Below, in pieces: positions 15,551 through 22,838 of a stretch of DNA of 64,000 nt. Every line of letters starts with the position of its first letter. Position 1 is the stretch's first letter. The notes beneath the pieces are model-generated. The model was not told the DNA's origin, made no database searches, and saw only the letters and a program-made list of their open reading frames with translations. Source of the stretch: Lachnospiraceae bacterium. GTDB lineage: Bacteria > Bacillota > Clostridia > Lachnospirales > Lachnospiraceae. The DNA lies in NCBI GenBank assembly GCA_014804755.1, contig JAAUZE010000019.1, forward strand, positions 226,898 through 290,897, in the 5' to 3' direction. The position numbers were made by a program, and so were the translations under genes.

Positions 15551-16978
15551 ATGGTCTTTTCAAGTCTGAATTTTATTTTCCGGTTTCTTCCGGTCTTTTT
15601 GATCCTATATTTTATCACACCTGTGCGGTACCGCAACCTCACGCTCTTTGGCGGGAGCTTGATTTTTTATGCGCTCGGCGAGCCCGTGTATATCTTTTTG
15701 ATCCTGCTGTCCGTCTATATCAACCACCATCTCGGCCTCAGCATTGCCCGCTGTCCGAGACGTCCCCGAAAGCGCCAGTTTTATTTTGTATTGGCAATGC
15801 TCTATGATTTTGGCATGCTTTTTGTGTTTAAATATACGGATTTTCTTTTAGAAAATATCAACTCGCTGATCGGGATCGTAAACCGCTATGCCGGAACCGG
15901 TCTTCCGAGTGTTCCGCTGCTGCACCTTGCGCTGCCGCTCGGCATCAGCTTTTATACGTTTCAGATTGCTTCTTATATTATTGATATTTACCGCGGCACC
16001 CAGAAGCCCGAGCGCTCCATTGTCACGCTCGGCACCTATCTCTGCATGTTTCCGCAGCTGATCGCCGGACCGATTGTCATGTATCCCGACATTTCGGCGC
16101 AGTTAAAAAAGCGGCACATCTCCCTTGAGGATTTTGAGGATGGACTGAAAACCTTCGCGATCGGACTCGGCTCAAAGGTGCTGCTCGCGAACCGTATTTT
16201 CCTTCTTTGGAACGAGATTCAGGTGACGGGCTTTGACAGCATTTCAACGCCCCTCGCATGGCTGGGCGCTTTTGCGTACTCTTTTCAAATATTTTTTGAT
16301 TTTTACGGCTATTCCCTGATGGCGATCGGACTCGGACGGATGCTTGGCTTTTGCATTCCTGAAAATTTCCGTTTTCCGTATGCCGCCTCCTCTGTCTCGG
16401 ACTTTTGGCGGCGGTGGCATATCACACTCGGCGCATGGTTCCGCACCTATATTTATATTCCTTTAGGCGGCAACCGGAACGGACTGCCCCGTACGATCCG
16501 CAACCTGTTCGTCGTTTGGGCGCTGACCGGTTTATGGCATGGCGCAAGCTGGAATTTCGTCCTGTGGGGACTCCTGTTTTTCGTACTGATTGCCTTAGAA
16601 AAGCTTTTTCTCGGCAAGGTGTTTCGCAAATGCCGTTTTCTCGGGCATCTGTATATCATTGTCCTCATTCCGGTCACATGGGTCATTTTTTCGATCACGG
16701 ATCTGCCTTATCTTTGGACTTACCTGACAAGGCTGTTTCCGTTCTTAAACGGCTCGTCCATGTGGGTCTTCGGCACGCAGGATTATGTATACGCACTGAA
16801 GGATTTTGGTCTGCTTTTTGCGCTTTGTGTGCTTTTTTCAACGCCGCTGCCCGCAAAACTGTATCGAAAACACAAAAAAAATCCGCTGACGATCCTGATC
16901 CTGCTCGGCATTTTCTGGCTGAGTATTTACTATCTGGTCATCAGCGTCAACAACCCGTTTCTCTATTTTCGGTTTTAA
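15551..16978 (+). CDS. MBOAT-family O-acyltransferase (AlgI/DltB-like)
   Basis: This is a 475-residue polytopic membrane protein. It carries the MBOAT signature with the catalytic His in TGLWHGASWNFVLWG (about residue 326), preceded by SDFWRRWHITLGAWFRTYIY. The N-terminus FSSLNFIFRFLPVFLILYF is that of the AlgI/PatA group. These proteins pass acetyl or other acyl groups across the membrane to sugars on the outside, usually with an SGNH-type partner. That partner follows here after 95 bases. The ATG at 15551 has AGAGGA upstream. It starts a rightward three-gene set with the SGNH protein and a polysaccharide deacetylase. Confidence 0.9.
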   Translation: MVFSSLNFIFRFLPVFLILYFITPVRYRNLTLFGGSLIFYALGEPVYIFLILLSVYINHHLGLSIARCPRRPRKRQFYFVLAMLYDFGMLFVFKYTDFLLENINSLIGIVNRYAGTGLPSVPLLHLALPLGISFYTFQIASYIIDIYRGTQKPERSIVTLGTYLCMFPQLIAGPIVMYPDISAQLKKRHISLEDFEDGLKTFAIGLGSKVLLANRIFLLWNEIQVTGFDSISTPLAWLGAFAYSFQIFFDFYGYSLMAIGLGRMLGFCIPENFRFPYAASSVSDFWRRWHITLGAWFRTYIYIPLGGNRNGLPRTIRNLFVVWALTGLWHGASWNFVLWGLLFFVLIALEKLFLGKVFRKCRFLGHLYIIVLIPVTWVIFSITDLPYLWTYLTRLFPFLNGSSMWVFGTQDYVYALKDFGLLFALCVLFSTPLPAKLYRKHKKNPLTILILLGIFWLSIYYLVISVNNPFLYFRF

Positions 16979-17073
16979 CCCGGTATTGACGCCCGCCGCT
17001 TTGGCAGTCCTCGGCCCGGCAGGCTTTCAGCTGCGGCTCGTCCGCGATATACAGAAAGGCATGATGATTTTTT

Positions 17074-18258
17074 ATGAAGCAAAAAAGAATTCTTTCCATA
17101 ATAAAAAAAATACCGTTCCTCTGCCTCCTTGGCATCACACTCGTTCTTTCCGACGGCATTTACGACGGGATCCTGCCATGGCCGTCGCCGTTCCATATCA
17201 CGCTGGCGCATACGGACGGTTCTGACGATGTCTTCGCCATGGCAGATGGCAGACATGAGTTGAACTTTTCCGATGATCCGGTATTTCAGACTGAGTCCCG
17301 GACGGACGACAATCCTTCCGTTGAAGACGACTCTGCTATTGGCTTAGATGGCATCAGCGCAGACGACAGCATAAACGACAGGGATGAGGATGACAATGCA
17401 GACGTTCACAGCGCAGATGCGGATGGTTCCGACAGCGGCGCCGAAAACGAGCCTTCTGACACAGCACCGGATGGTAACGGCATGGAACGCGCATCCGACG
17501 GTTTGATTTCGGCAGAGTATGCCTCCGGCTCGGGCGCGGAAAACGGCGACACCGATATACCGGAGCCGGAACAGACTGCGCTCGGAGAAGACGGACTCCC
17601 CCTTGTCCATTATATGCAGGTGGAGGATGATTATTTTGACGATGCCGTTTTTATCGGCGATTCCCGCACACGAAGTCTGCAGCTTTATGCAAATTTGGAG
17701 AATACCACCTTTTTGGCGGATACCGGGCTGACGATCTATACGGTGCTGGATAAGAAACTGACGCCATCCACGATGACTACCAAAACAACCGTTACGGATT
17801 ATTTAACAAATCATCAGTTCAAGAAAATATATCTGATGCTTGGCATCAACGAGGTCGGCACGGGTACCGCGGAAAGCTTCTGCAGATCTTACAAAGAGGT
17901 CCTTGAAACACTTCAGGCGCTGCAGCCGGACGCCATCATTTATCTGCAGGCGATCCTGCATATTTCCGAGGGCAAGGACAAGGAGCATACTTATATTAAT
18001 AATGCCGCCATTATCGAGCGCAATGAAGCGCTGCAGTCGCTCGTGGACAACGAACATATTTTTTGGCTGGATTCCAATCCCGTGGTCTGCGATGAAAACG
18101 GCTATCTGATAGAAAGCTATACCTTTGACGGTGTTCATCTTCAGGCAAAGTATGTCTATCTTTGGACGGACTATCTCAAGCAGCACGCGATACAGCAGGA
18201 TGTTTTTCCTGTTTCCCAATCTCCTTTTCCGACTCCGCAGCCCCTGGCAATGCCGTGA
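17074..18258 (+). CDS. SGNH/GDSL-type hydrolase, likely acyltransferase partner of the MBOAT protein
   Basis: The protein has 394 residues. An N-terminal membrane anchor (IPFLCLLGITLVLSDGIY) is followed by an acidic, Asp/Ser-rich linker (about residues 50-180) and a C-terminal SGNH domain. Catalytic blocks are present: FIGDSRT (nucleophile Ser), LMLGINEVG (block III with Asn) and FDGVHL (Asp-His pair). The anchored form placed after an MBOAT gene matches two-protein polysaccharide O-acetylation systems, in which the SGNH protein finishes transfer outside the membrane. The ribosome binding site is weak (AAAGG about 14 bases upstream), so translation may depend on the upstream gene. Confidence 0.82.
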   Translation: MKQKRILSIIKKIPFLCLLGITLVLSDGIYDGILPWPSPFHITLAHTDGSDDVFAMADGRHELNFSDDPVFQTESRTDDNPSVEDDSAIGLDGISADDSINDRDEDDNADVHSADADGSDSGAENEPSDTAPDGNGMERASDGLISAEYASGSGAENGDTDIPEPEQTALGEDGLPLVHYMQVEDDYFDDAVFIGDSRTRSLQLYANLENTTFLADTGLTIYTVLDKKLTPSTMTTKTTVTDYLTNHQFKKIYLMLGINEVGTGTAESFCRSYKEVLETLQALQPDAIIYLQAILHISEGKDKEHTYINNAAIIERNEALQSLVDNEHIFWLDSNPVVCDENGYLIESYTFDGVHLQAKYVYLWTDYLKQHAIQQDVFPVSQSPFPTPQPLAMP

Positions 18259-18323
18259 AAGTTTCTCTAATAGGTCAACCCTGACTGCTCATATACTGAT
18301 ACAAAAAGCTGACGGGTTCCATT

Positions 18324-19130
18324 ATGAAACATAAAACGAAGGAATCAAACGATCAATCGTACTTAAGCTGGCTTTTGGAAAAAGGGATCCTCTCGCTCTG
18401 TTTTCTTTTTACGGTGTTCGCCCTTATTACCGGAATTCAAAAGCATTTTCCGGAAGCGGTTGCCACAAACAGCAGTGTCGGCGGCAGGAATCTTCCCATC
18501 TACTGCGTGGATACCCCCGATAAAAAAATTGCCCTGACTTTTGATGCGGCATGGGGAAATGAGGATACACAGACCATTCTTTCTATTTTGGCAAAATACG
18601 ACATCAAAGTGACGTTTTTTATGACAGGGGGGTGGGTGGAAAGCTATCCCGATGATGTGAAATCCATCCTCGCCGCCGGTCATGATCTCGGCAATCACAG
18701 TGAAAATCACAAGAATATGAGCCAGCTCTCGGATGCCGAAAAAAAGCAGGAGCTCATGAGTGTTCATGAACGCGTCAAAGAGCTCACGGGTTATGAGATG
18801 TTTCTGTTCCGACCGCCTTACGGCGACTATGACAACGCCGTGATCCGCGTCGCCGAGGAGTGCGGATATTATCCGATTCAGTGGGACGTGGATAGTCTCG
18901 ACTGGAAAAATTACGGCGTGGACTCCATCATTCAGACGGTCTGCAATCATAAACATCTCGGAAACGGTTCCATCATTCTTTGTCACAACGGCGCAAAGTA
19001 CACGGCGGAAGCGCTCGACACCCTGATCACAAGCCTTCTTGATGCGGGTTACGAGTTCGTACCGCTCTCCGATCTGATCATACGTGAAAATTATCATATG
19101 AATACGGAAGGACGGCAGATTGCAGATTAA
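18324..19130 (+). CDS. Membrane-anchored polysaccharide deacetylase
   Basis: The protein has 268 residues: one N-terminal membrane helix (ILSLCFLFTVFALITGI), then a NodB domain. Motif 1 is TFDAAWG, the variant seen in clostridial PdaB-like enzymes in place of TFDDGP. Metal site NHSENH, motif 3 RPPYGDYD, motif 4 WDVDSLDW and motif 5 ILCHNG are all present. It probably removes acetyl groups from a wall or exported glycan. Together with the upstream acyltransferase pair this makes a set that could both add and remove acyl groups. The ribosome binding site is poor. A terminator follows at 19201. Confidence 0.88.
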   Translation: MKHKTKESNDQSYLSWLLEKGILSLCFLFTVFALITGIQKHFPEAVATNSSVGGRNLPIYCVDTPDKKIALTFDAAWGNEDTQTILSILAKYDIKVTFFMTGGWVESYPDDVKSILAAGHDLGNHSENHKNMSQLSDAEKKQELMSVHERVKELTGYEMFLFRPPYGDYDNAVIRVAEECGYYPIQWDVDSLDWKNYGVDSIIQTVCNHKHLGNGSIILCHNGAKYTAEALDTLITSLLDAGYEFVPLSDLIIRENYHMNTEGRQIAD

Positions 19131-19149
19131 TACAAATACTACTTGCATA

Positions 19150-19158
19150 TGCTATAAT
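19150..19158 (+). promoter_or_regulatory. Extended -10 promoter for a short transcript
   Basis: TGCTATAAT is a consensus extended -10 box lying after the deacetylase stop codon and about 45 bases before a strong terminator. It is enclosed by the inverted arms TACTTG (19140-19145) and CAAGTA (19160-19165). No ORF follows on this strand, so any transcript would be an RNA of about 70 bases. Confidence 0.5.
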
Positions 19159-19200
19159 ACAAGTAGGCAAAACGATGCGAGTGTCCATGGTGGCACAGCA

Positions 19201-19233
19201 AAAAACCCCGGAGCTGCGACCTCTGGGGTTTTT
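19201..19233. terminator. Bidirectional rho-independent terminator
   Basis: AAAAACCCCGGAG and CTCTGGGGTTTTT pair over 13 positions with one mismatch around a 7-base loop. There are T-runs on both strands. It serves the rightward deacetylase cluster and the leftward Fic gene, whose stop codon is at 19234. Confidence 0.85.
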
Positions 19234-19968
19234 CTATTCCGTTTTGGGAAGATAACTCATTGAGGGGGTGGATCCTGTTTTTCGTTTATACTCTTTTCCA
19301 GCATCCCGAAATGCCTCTATTCTTTTCTGTTCTTCTTGACACAGCTCCTTAAAAAATCCCGCCAACTCTTGACTGTTCTGCTCTGCCAGCATGCCGAAGT
19401 ATTTTGTCCGGTCATCTTTGGGTATCACGATCGGGGGCATGTTGTTTCTTATAAGTTCAAAATTCAGGATAAGCCTGCCTGTTCTTCCGTTTCCATCTTC
19501 AAACGGATGTATCCTTTCATATTGTATGTGAGTTTCCGCCAGTTTTTGAAATATATCCTCATATTCTGTATGGTTATAATGATACACAAAATACATCATC
19601 TGCTGTGGAATCTGATTAGGTGCCGGCGGCACATGCTGCGCACCCTTTATTCGTACTGATACGGTACGATAGCCTGCTATCTCAGATATATTTTTATTGA
19701 TCAATACTGCCACATCCTTGATCAGTCTTTCCGAAAGCTCCTCATCCAAATGATTCAAAATATGATTGATCGCATATTTATGGTTAATTGCCTCATAGAT
19801 TTCTCTTGGCGTAGCCGACACCTTAAAATCATTATCATTAAATAAAATGGCATATGTCTCTGCGTAGGACAGCGTGTTTCCTTCTATTGCATTTGTATGG
19901 TAGGTGCTTCTGGAAATAAAATCTTCAAAGTAATCTTGATTATCAAATATCAACTTTCTTACATCCAT
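19234..19968 (-). CDS. Fic-family protein (putative AMP-transferase)
   Basis: The protein has 244 residues. The Fic core is intact: IHPFEDGNGRTGR, with the catalytic His, the phosphate-anchoring loop and the second Arg. The N-terminus carries an inhibitory-helix motif, TNAIEGN, matching [S/T]xxxE[G/N] of class II Fic proteins, in which the enzyme restrains itself. Fic enzymes attach AMP or related groups to Tyr, Ser or Thr of target proteins. No antitoxin-like partner is adjacent. It borders the decayed region to the right and may be accessory DNA. Confidence 0.88.
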   Translation of the reverse strand: MDVRKLIFDNQDYFEDFISRSTYHTNAIEGNTLSYAETYAILFNDNDFKVSATPREIYEAINHKYAINHILNHLDEELSERLIKDVAVLINKNISEIAGYRTVSVRIKGAQHVPPAPNQIPQQMMYFVYHYNHTEYEDIFQKLAETHIQYERIHPFEDGNGRTGRLILNFELIRNNMPPIVIPKDDRTKYFGMLAEQNSQELAGFFKELCQEEQKRIEAFRDAGKEYKRKTGSTPSMSYLPKTE

Positions 19969-20165
19969 GTCTCTTTGTCGGCCCTCCCATCTATGATTGA
20001 AATTGTTATGATATATCTTAACACTTAATTGCCCGCCCCGCCACTATTATCTGTACGTTTACTGCATAAGATCCTATCTTTTTCTGTTCATAATTAACTT
20101 TGCGCACCCCGATGTTTTCGTAAGATTTCTATAAACGCTGGTTGCGATATTTGAATTGCTTTCTT

Positions 20166-20381
20166 CTATCTTTTCATTGCTTGAAATCCAGATATCCGGA
20201 TATCCTTTAAGATTTCAGGCGATGCGCCGGTACTTTTTTCATTTTCAGGATTGACATGCTGCACGAAATCAGTTATAGTCATATTGTAGTCAAGCGCTGT
20301 CGGCGGCTTGGGCAATTGGAGCCCTATGCTAGGAGATAGTTGCTTGGCTCTTTTATTGTCCAAAACATTCGGGATTGACAT
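20166..20381 (-). CDS. Small protein of unknown family, paralogue of the frameshifted upstream ORF
   Basis: This 71-residue frame contains LQLPKPPTALDYNMTITDF, then a charged linker and ISGFQAMKR. The central phrase (K-x-K-x-L-S...QLPKxPTxLDYN) is matched by the out-of-frame peptide encoded just upstream at 20383-20475. This shows that both are real coding descendants of one family. The ribosome binding site is poor. I do not recognise the family. It may be a live remnant or a decaying gene; the neighbourhood is full of fragments. Confidence 0.45.
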   Translation of the reverse strand: MSIPNVLDNKRAKQLSPSIGLQLPKPPTALDYNMTITDFVQHVNPENEKSTGASPEILKDIRISGFQAMKR

Positions 20382-20382
20382 G

Positions 20383-20536
20383 TTACTCTGAATCCGCTAT
20401 ATTTTTATTATAGTCAAGTTCTGTCGGCGCCTTGAGATACTGTTTCTCTATGGTAAGAGATATGGACTTGACTTTTTAGCGGGTCCGCATTCTTCGCCAC
20501 CGTTGTGGCCAGTTCTATCAAATGCTGTTCGAACAT
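20383..20536 (-). pseudogene. Frameshifted paralogue of the small gene at 20166
   Basis: An ATG at 20536 opens 20 codons (MFEQHLIELATTVAKNADPL). At an A5 run (20473-20477) the frame that matches the neighbour is one base out. If one A is removed, the frame continues with KVKSISLTIEKQY and KAPTELDYN to a TAA at 20383-20385. The alignment with the next gene (PTALDYN against PTELDYN) supports one 50-residue ancestral protein. A real lesion, slippage at the A-run, or a sequencing error are all possible. Confidence 0.5.
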
Positions 20537-20639
20537 TGCAATCCTCCATTTTCCGCCCGCAGATTTCTTAGTTTCTTCAAAATCATTTCGCAAGTGGCTT
20601 ATTGCTGCATCCGGAAAATCTTCACAATCGTAAATCCGC

Positions 20640-20950
20640 TTTCAGATGAATTTCATTCCAAAGTAATAGACTCGGATATGGCAAAAGAACTTCTGCCGGA
20701 GTTTAACGGCGACTGGGGCGCAGGTATCGTTCACGGGGAAAGCAAGGACATCATCGATAGAAGCTTCGATGAGACAAATCCAAATTATCCCGAATTGAGC
20801 ATGATCACCTTGGAGATGGAAGAACATTGGGATCAAGCCGAAGACTTTATCCATCAATGGAGGAAAGAACACCCGGAAGTTCGAACCCTTCCGGACGAGG
20901 AATACTTCAATCAGGAACATCAGGTACTCCGGGAAGCAGGCCTACTGTAG
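20640..20950 (+). pseudogene. C-terminal fragment of an unrecognised protein
   Basis: From about 20640 the plus-strand frame reads as plausible protein: MAKELLPEFNGDWGAGIVHG, a Glu/Asp-rich stretch, QWRKEHPEVRTLPDEEYF and a TAG stop. The first 40 residues of the full open frame lie opposite the MFEQ peptide of the minus strand and look like chance coding. There is no ribosome binding site before the first internal ATG at 20679. It is probably the 3' end of a lost gene; function unknown. Confidence 0.4.
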
Positions 20951-20975
20951 ACATACAGATTTTGCATCCGTAACA

Positions 20976-21008
20976 GACGTGGATAGCCTCGATTGGAAAA
21001 AATACGGC
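20976..21008 (+). pseudogene. Fragment of a polysaccharide deacetylase gene
   Basis: These 33 bases encode DVDSLDWKKYG. This matches motif 4 of the intact deacetylase at 18886-18920 (DVDSLDWKNYG) almost base for base. The flanks do not continue the match. It suggests that a second copy, or a rearranged piece, of that gene once lay here. Confidence 0.55.
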
Positions 21009-21061
21009 AGATATCACAATACCATATGACAAAAACGATAAAAATGCCATGCGGCGCAACG

Positions 21062-21105
21062 AAAAGAGGCTGTTGCACTAACTATCCGGTGCGACAGCCC
21101 CTTTT
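21062..21105 (-). terminator. Terminator of the GH26 gene
   Basis: A 17-bp stem (GGCTGTTGCAC against GTGCGACAGCC, extended by AAAAG/CTTTT) has one mismatch and one wobble, around a 10-base loop. T-runs are present in both directions. It lies 51 bases past the GH26 stop codon. Confidence 0.8.
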
Positions 21106-21156
21106 ATTTTTTAACCACTATTTTACGGATATTTTCCTCTGTAATCTCCATTCTTA

Positions 21157-22104
21157 TCACGAGTAAATATCCGGCAGCTCGTCCAGCGTTATCGCCTTTT
21201 CATGGTTGTATACACCGCTCAACTTCTCCTTGCTATTGCCCGTGATATGAGTTGTATGCCATATCATAAACCACGACCACATAGCCCCGTCCGCTTCGAA
21301 TCTCTCAATGTCGGGAACGTTTCCGCACTCATGGAACGCCATCAGCTTTCCGGTATTAAGAGCCTCCAGCTTCCTCCATGCACTTACGTTTGTGGAATTA
21401 TCATAGGTGTCCGAGCCGATAATGTCACAATATTCGTTTCCCGGATACCAGCCATCCTTTACCTCGCCCGAATAACCTAACACCCAAATTAAGTTTGTCA
21501 GCCCGAATTGGTTGGTGTAACGATCATACATCATTTGCCACAATTTGATGAAATTTTCCGCACCGCCTTTGCCCCACCAAAACCACTGACCGTCAAATTC
21601 GTGAAAAGGTCTCCACAAAACGGGGATGCCCGCATCGCGCAGCTCCGCAAGCGCTTCAGCAGCTTTGTCCCAGTTTGCTATCATGGCATTGTACTCGTCC
21701 GTACCCTCTGTGAGTATTTTTTCAAAATCGGGATTATCGTCAAGAGCCTCCTGATATCCCAACCCGTTCACGCCCGTATGCCAGCATATGGTAACGATAC
21801 CGCCCTTTTCGTGCCATTCCTTTGCGCGTTCAACCACACCGTCAAAATCATCGTTCATAAAGTCCAGACCGCGCATTGCAGGATACTTATCTGTGACCTC
21901 AAAAATATAATCCATTTCATAATCGGGCGAACCCATCCATGTCGATTCCTGCTGGCAGGTGATTATGTAGCTGCCGTAAACTTCGTTAAGATAGTCGTAC
22001 AGCTTCTGGGCGTTTTCATCTGCATCAGAATTTGAAAGAGCATATTTGCTCTCTTGCTCCGCAGTATCCACCTCCGTAACCTGCAATGACGCATCCTCCG
22101 TCAC
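21157..22104 (-). CDS. GH26 beta-mannanase catalytic domain, separated from its signal by a frameshift
   Basis: This is a 315-residue glycoside hydrolase family 26 domain, likely an endo-beta-1,4-mannanase. The acid/base Glu sits in RPFHEFDGQWFWWG and the nucleophile Glu in AFHECGNVPD. Family features MRGLDFMNDD, CWHTGVN and IWVLGYSGE are present. The frame has only a GTG (22104) at its start. Directly upstream, one base out of frame, lies a lipoprotein signal ending in a Cys. Restoring one A at GAAATG (22104-22109) joins the two into a 350-codon lipoprotein gene. As written, export would fail unless ribosomes slip. It could be a recent loss or a sequencing error. Confidence 0.85.
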   Translation of the reverse strand: MTEDASLQVTEVDTAEQESKYALSNSDADENAQKLYDYLNEVYGSYIITCQQESTWMGSPDYEMDYIFEVTDKYPAMRGLDFMNDDFDGVVERAKEWHEKGGIVTICWHTGVNGLGYQEALDDNPDFEKILTEGTDEYNAMIANWDKAAEALAELRDAGIPVLWRPFHEFDGQWFWWGKGGAENFIKLWQMMYDRYTNQFGLTNLIWVLGYSGEVKDGWYPGNEYCDIIGSDTYDNSTNVSAWRKLEALNTGKLMAFHECGNVPDIERFEADGAMWSWFMIWHTTHITGNSKEKLSGVYNHEKAITLDELPDIYS

Positions 22105-22205
22105 ATTTCCTCTACATCGTCAACCATGGTATCACCTCTGCCGCAGCCCATAGCTAACACTCCTATAACAGAAACTGCGCATAAAAACAAAATTGACTTT
22201 TTCAT
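22101..22205 (-). pseudogene. Lipoprotein signal peptide of the GH26 gene, out of frame
   Basis: The ATG at 22205 has GGAAAGG upstream and encodes MKKSILFLCAVSVIGVLAMG followed by the lipid-attachment Cys. The frame then stops at a TGA after VDDVEEM. A one-base insertion before the stop would continue into the mannanase (NVTEDASLQV), so this is the 5' end of the same gene. Confidence 0.75.
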
Positions 22206-22530
22206 GTATTTCCTTTCCTTTTATCCGAACATTTCCCTATTATTACACCACATATCCTGCTTCATTTCAATCATATATTGTATCAAGTCGACGCAGCAGT
22301 ACAAAAAAGTTACTATGTGCTGAAGAAAAACTTGACATTGGAGTATATTATTACCGCTGAAAAAGCAGGACTGAGCGAACGTCTTTTTCAAAAAAGAAAA
22401 TGCAAAATGAGTAAAAAAATGATACCGTTTGCCGGAGCGGCAGTCGGTGAATATTTTGACGAGAAAACAGTCTGTCGGGGGTTTGATACACAAATAACAA
22501 AAGACGGAATTTTTTCGCTTTCCGCACGTT
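22206..22530. other. Intergenic, no supported gene
   Basis: This AT-rich stretch upstream of the GH26 gene probably holds its promoter. Open frames on both strands have no ribosome binding site and look like chance coding. Confidence 0.4.
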
Positions 22531-22623
22531 ACATGCAATCGAATTATTATTTAATTTCCACAATAGCCTCTTATATTGCGGACGCTCAAGGTCTTTGCTT
22601 GACAGCTTGCCCATATAGATATG
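22531..22623 (-). pseudogene. Remnant of a resolvase-type serine recombinase
   Basis: The minus strand encodes LSSKDLERPQYKRLLWKLNN. This resembles the segment of small serine recombinases reading DKxSGKDxxRPxYKRLLRKL, which precedes the catalytic-domain helix E. Neither the catalytic Ser region nor the DNA-binding half is present, and stops occur on both sides. It marks a former mobile element in the decayed 20-22.7 kb region. Confidence 0.45.
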
Positions 22624-22703
22624 ATCTTCTCTTTATCTATTGTATCGACAGATTCTGCTTTTTCAAGTATTTTCGATATACGATAAAATATTGTGTTTTC
22701 CTA

Positions 22704-22731
22704 TTGACCTTTTACATATTTTGATTATAAT
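22704..22731 (+). promoter_or_regulatory. Sigma-A promoter of the MATE gene
   Basis: TTGACC (22704-22709) and TATAAT (22726-22731) are spaced by 16 bases, about 108 bases upstream of the MATE start codon. Confidence 0.7.
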
Positions 22732-22838
22732 GCCATAGGGATACATCTTGATCCAAATATCACTTATTATGCCAAAATAGATCGAAGGCCTAACGCAGCA
22801 CAAAATAAGGCACTTTTATAAAACAAAGAGGGAACATC

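Noticed and set aside
20282..20476. Two similar stretches with AGTCAAG...CTTGACT arms that look like tandem structured RNAs with compensating changes.
   Set aside because: On the minus strand both read as related peptides (PTALDYN and PTELDYN), and differences fall mostly at codon positions consistent with protein descent. The pairing is better explained as a by-product.
22278..22724. A 148-codon plus-strand frame upstream of the MATE gene.
   Set aside because: It has no ribosome binding site, has chance-like composition, and overlaps the resolvase remnant on the other strand and the MATE promoter.
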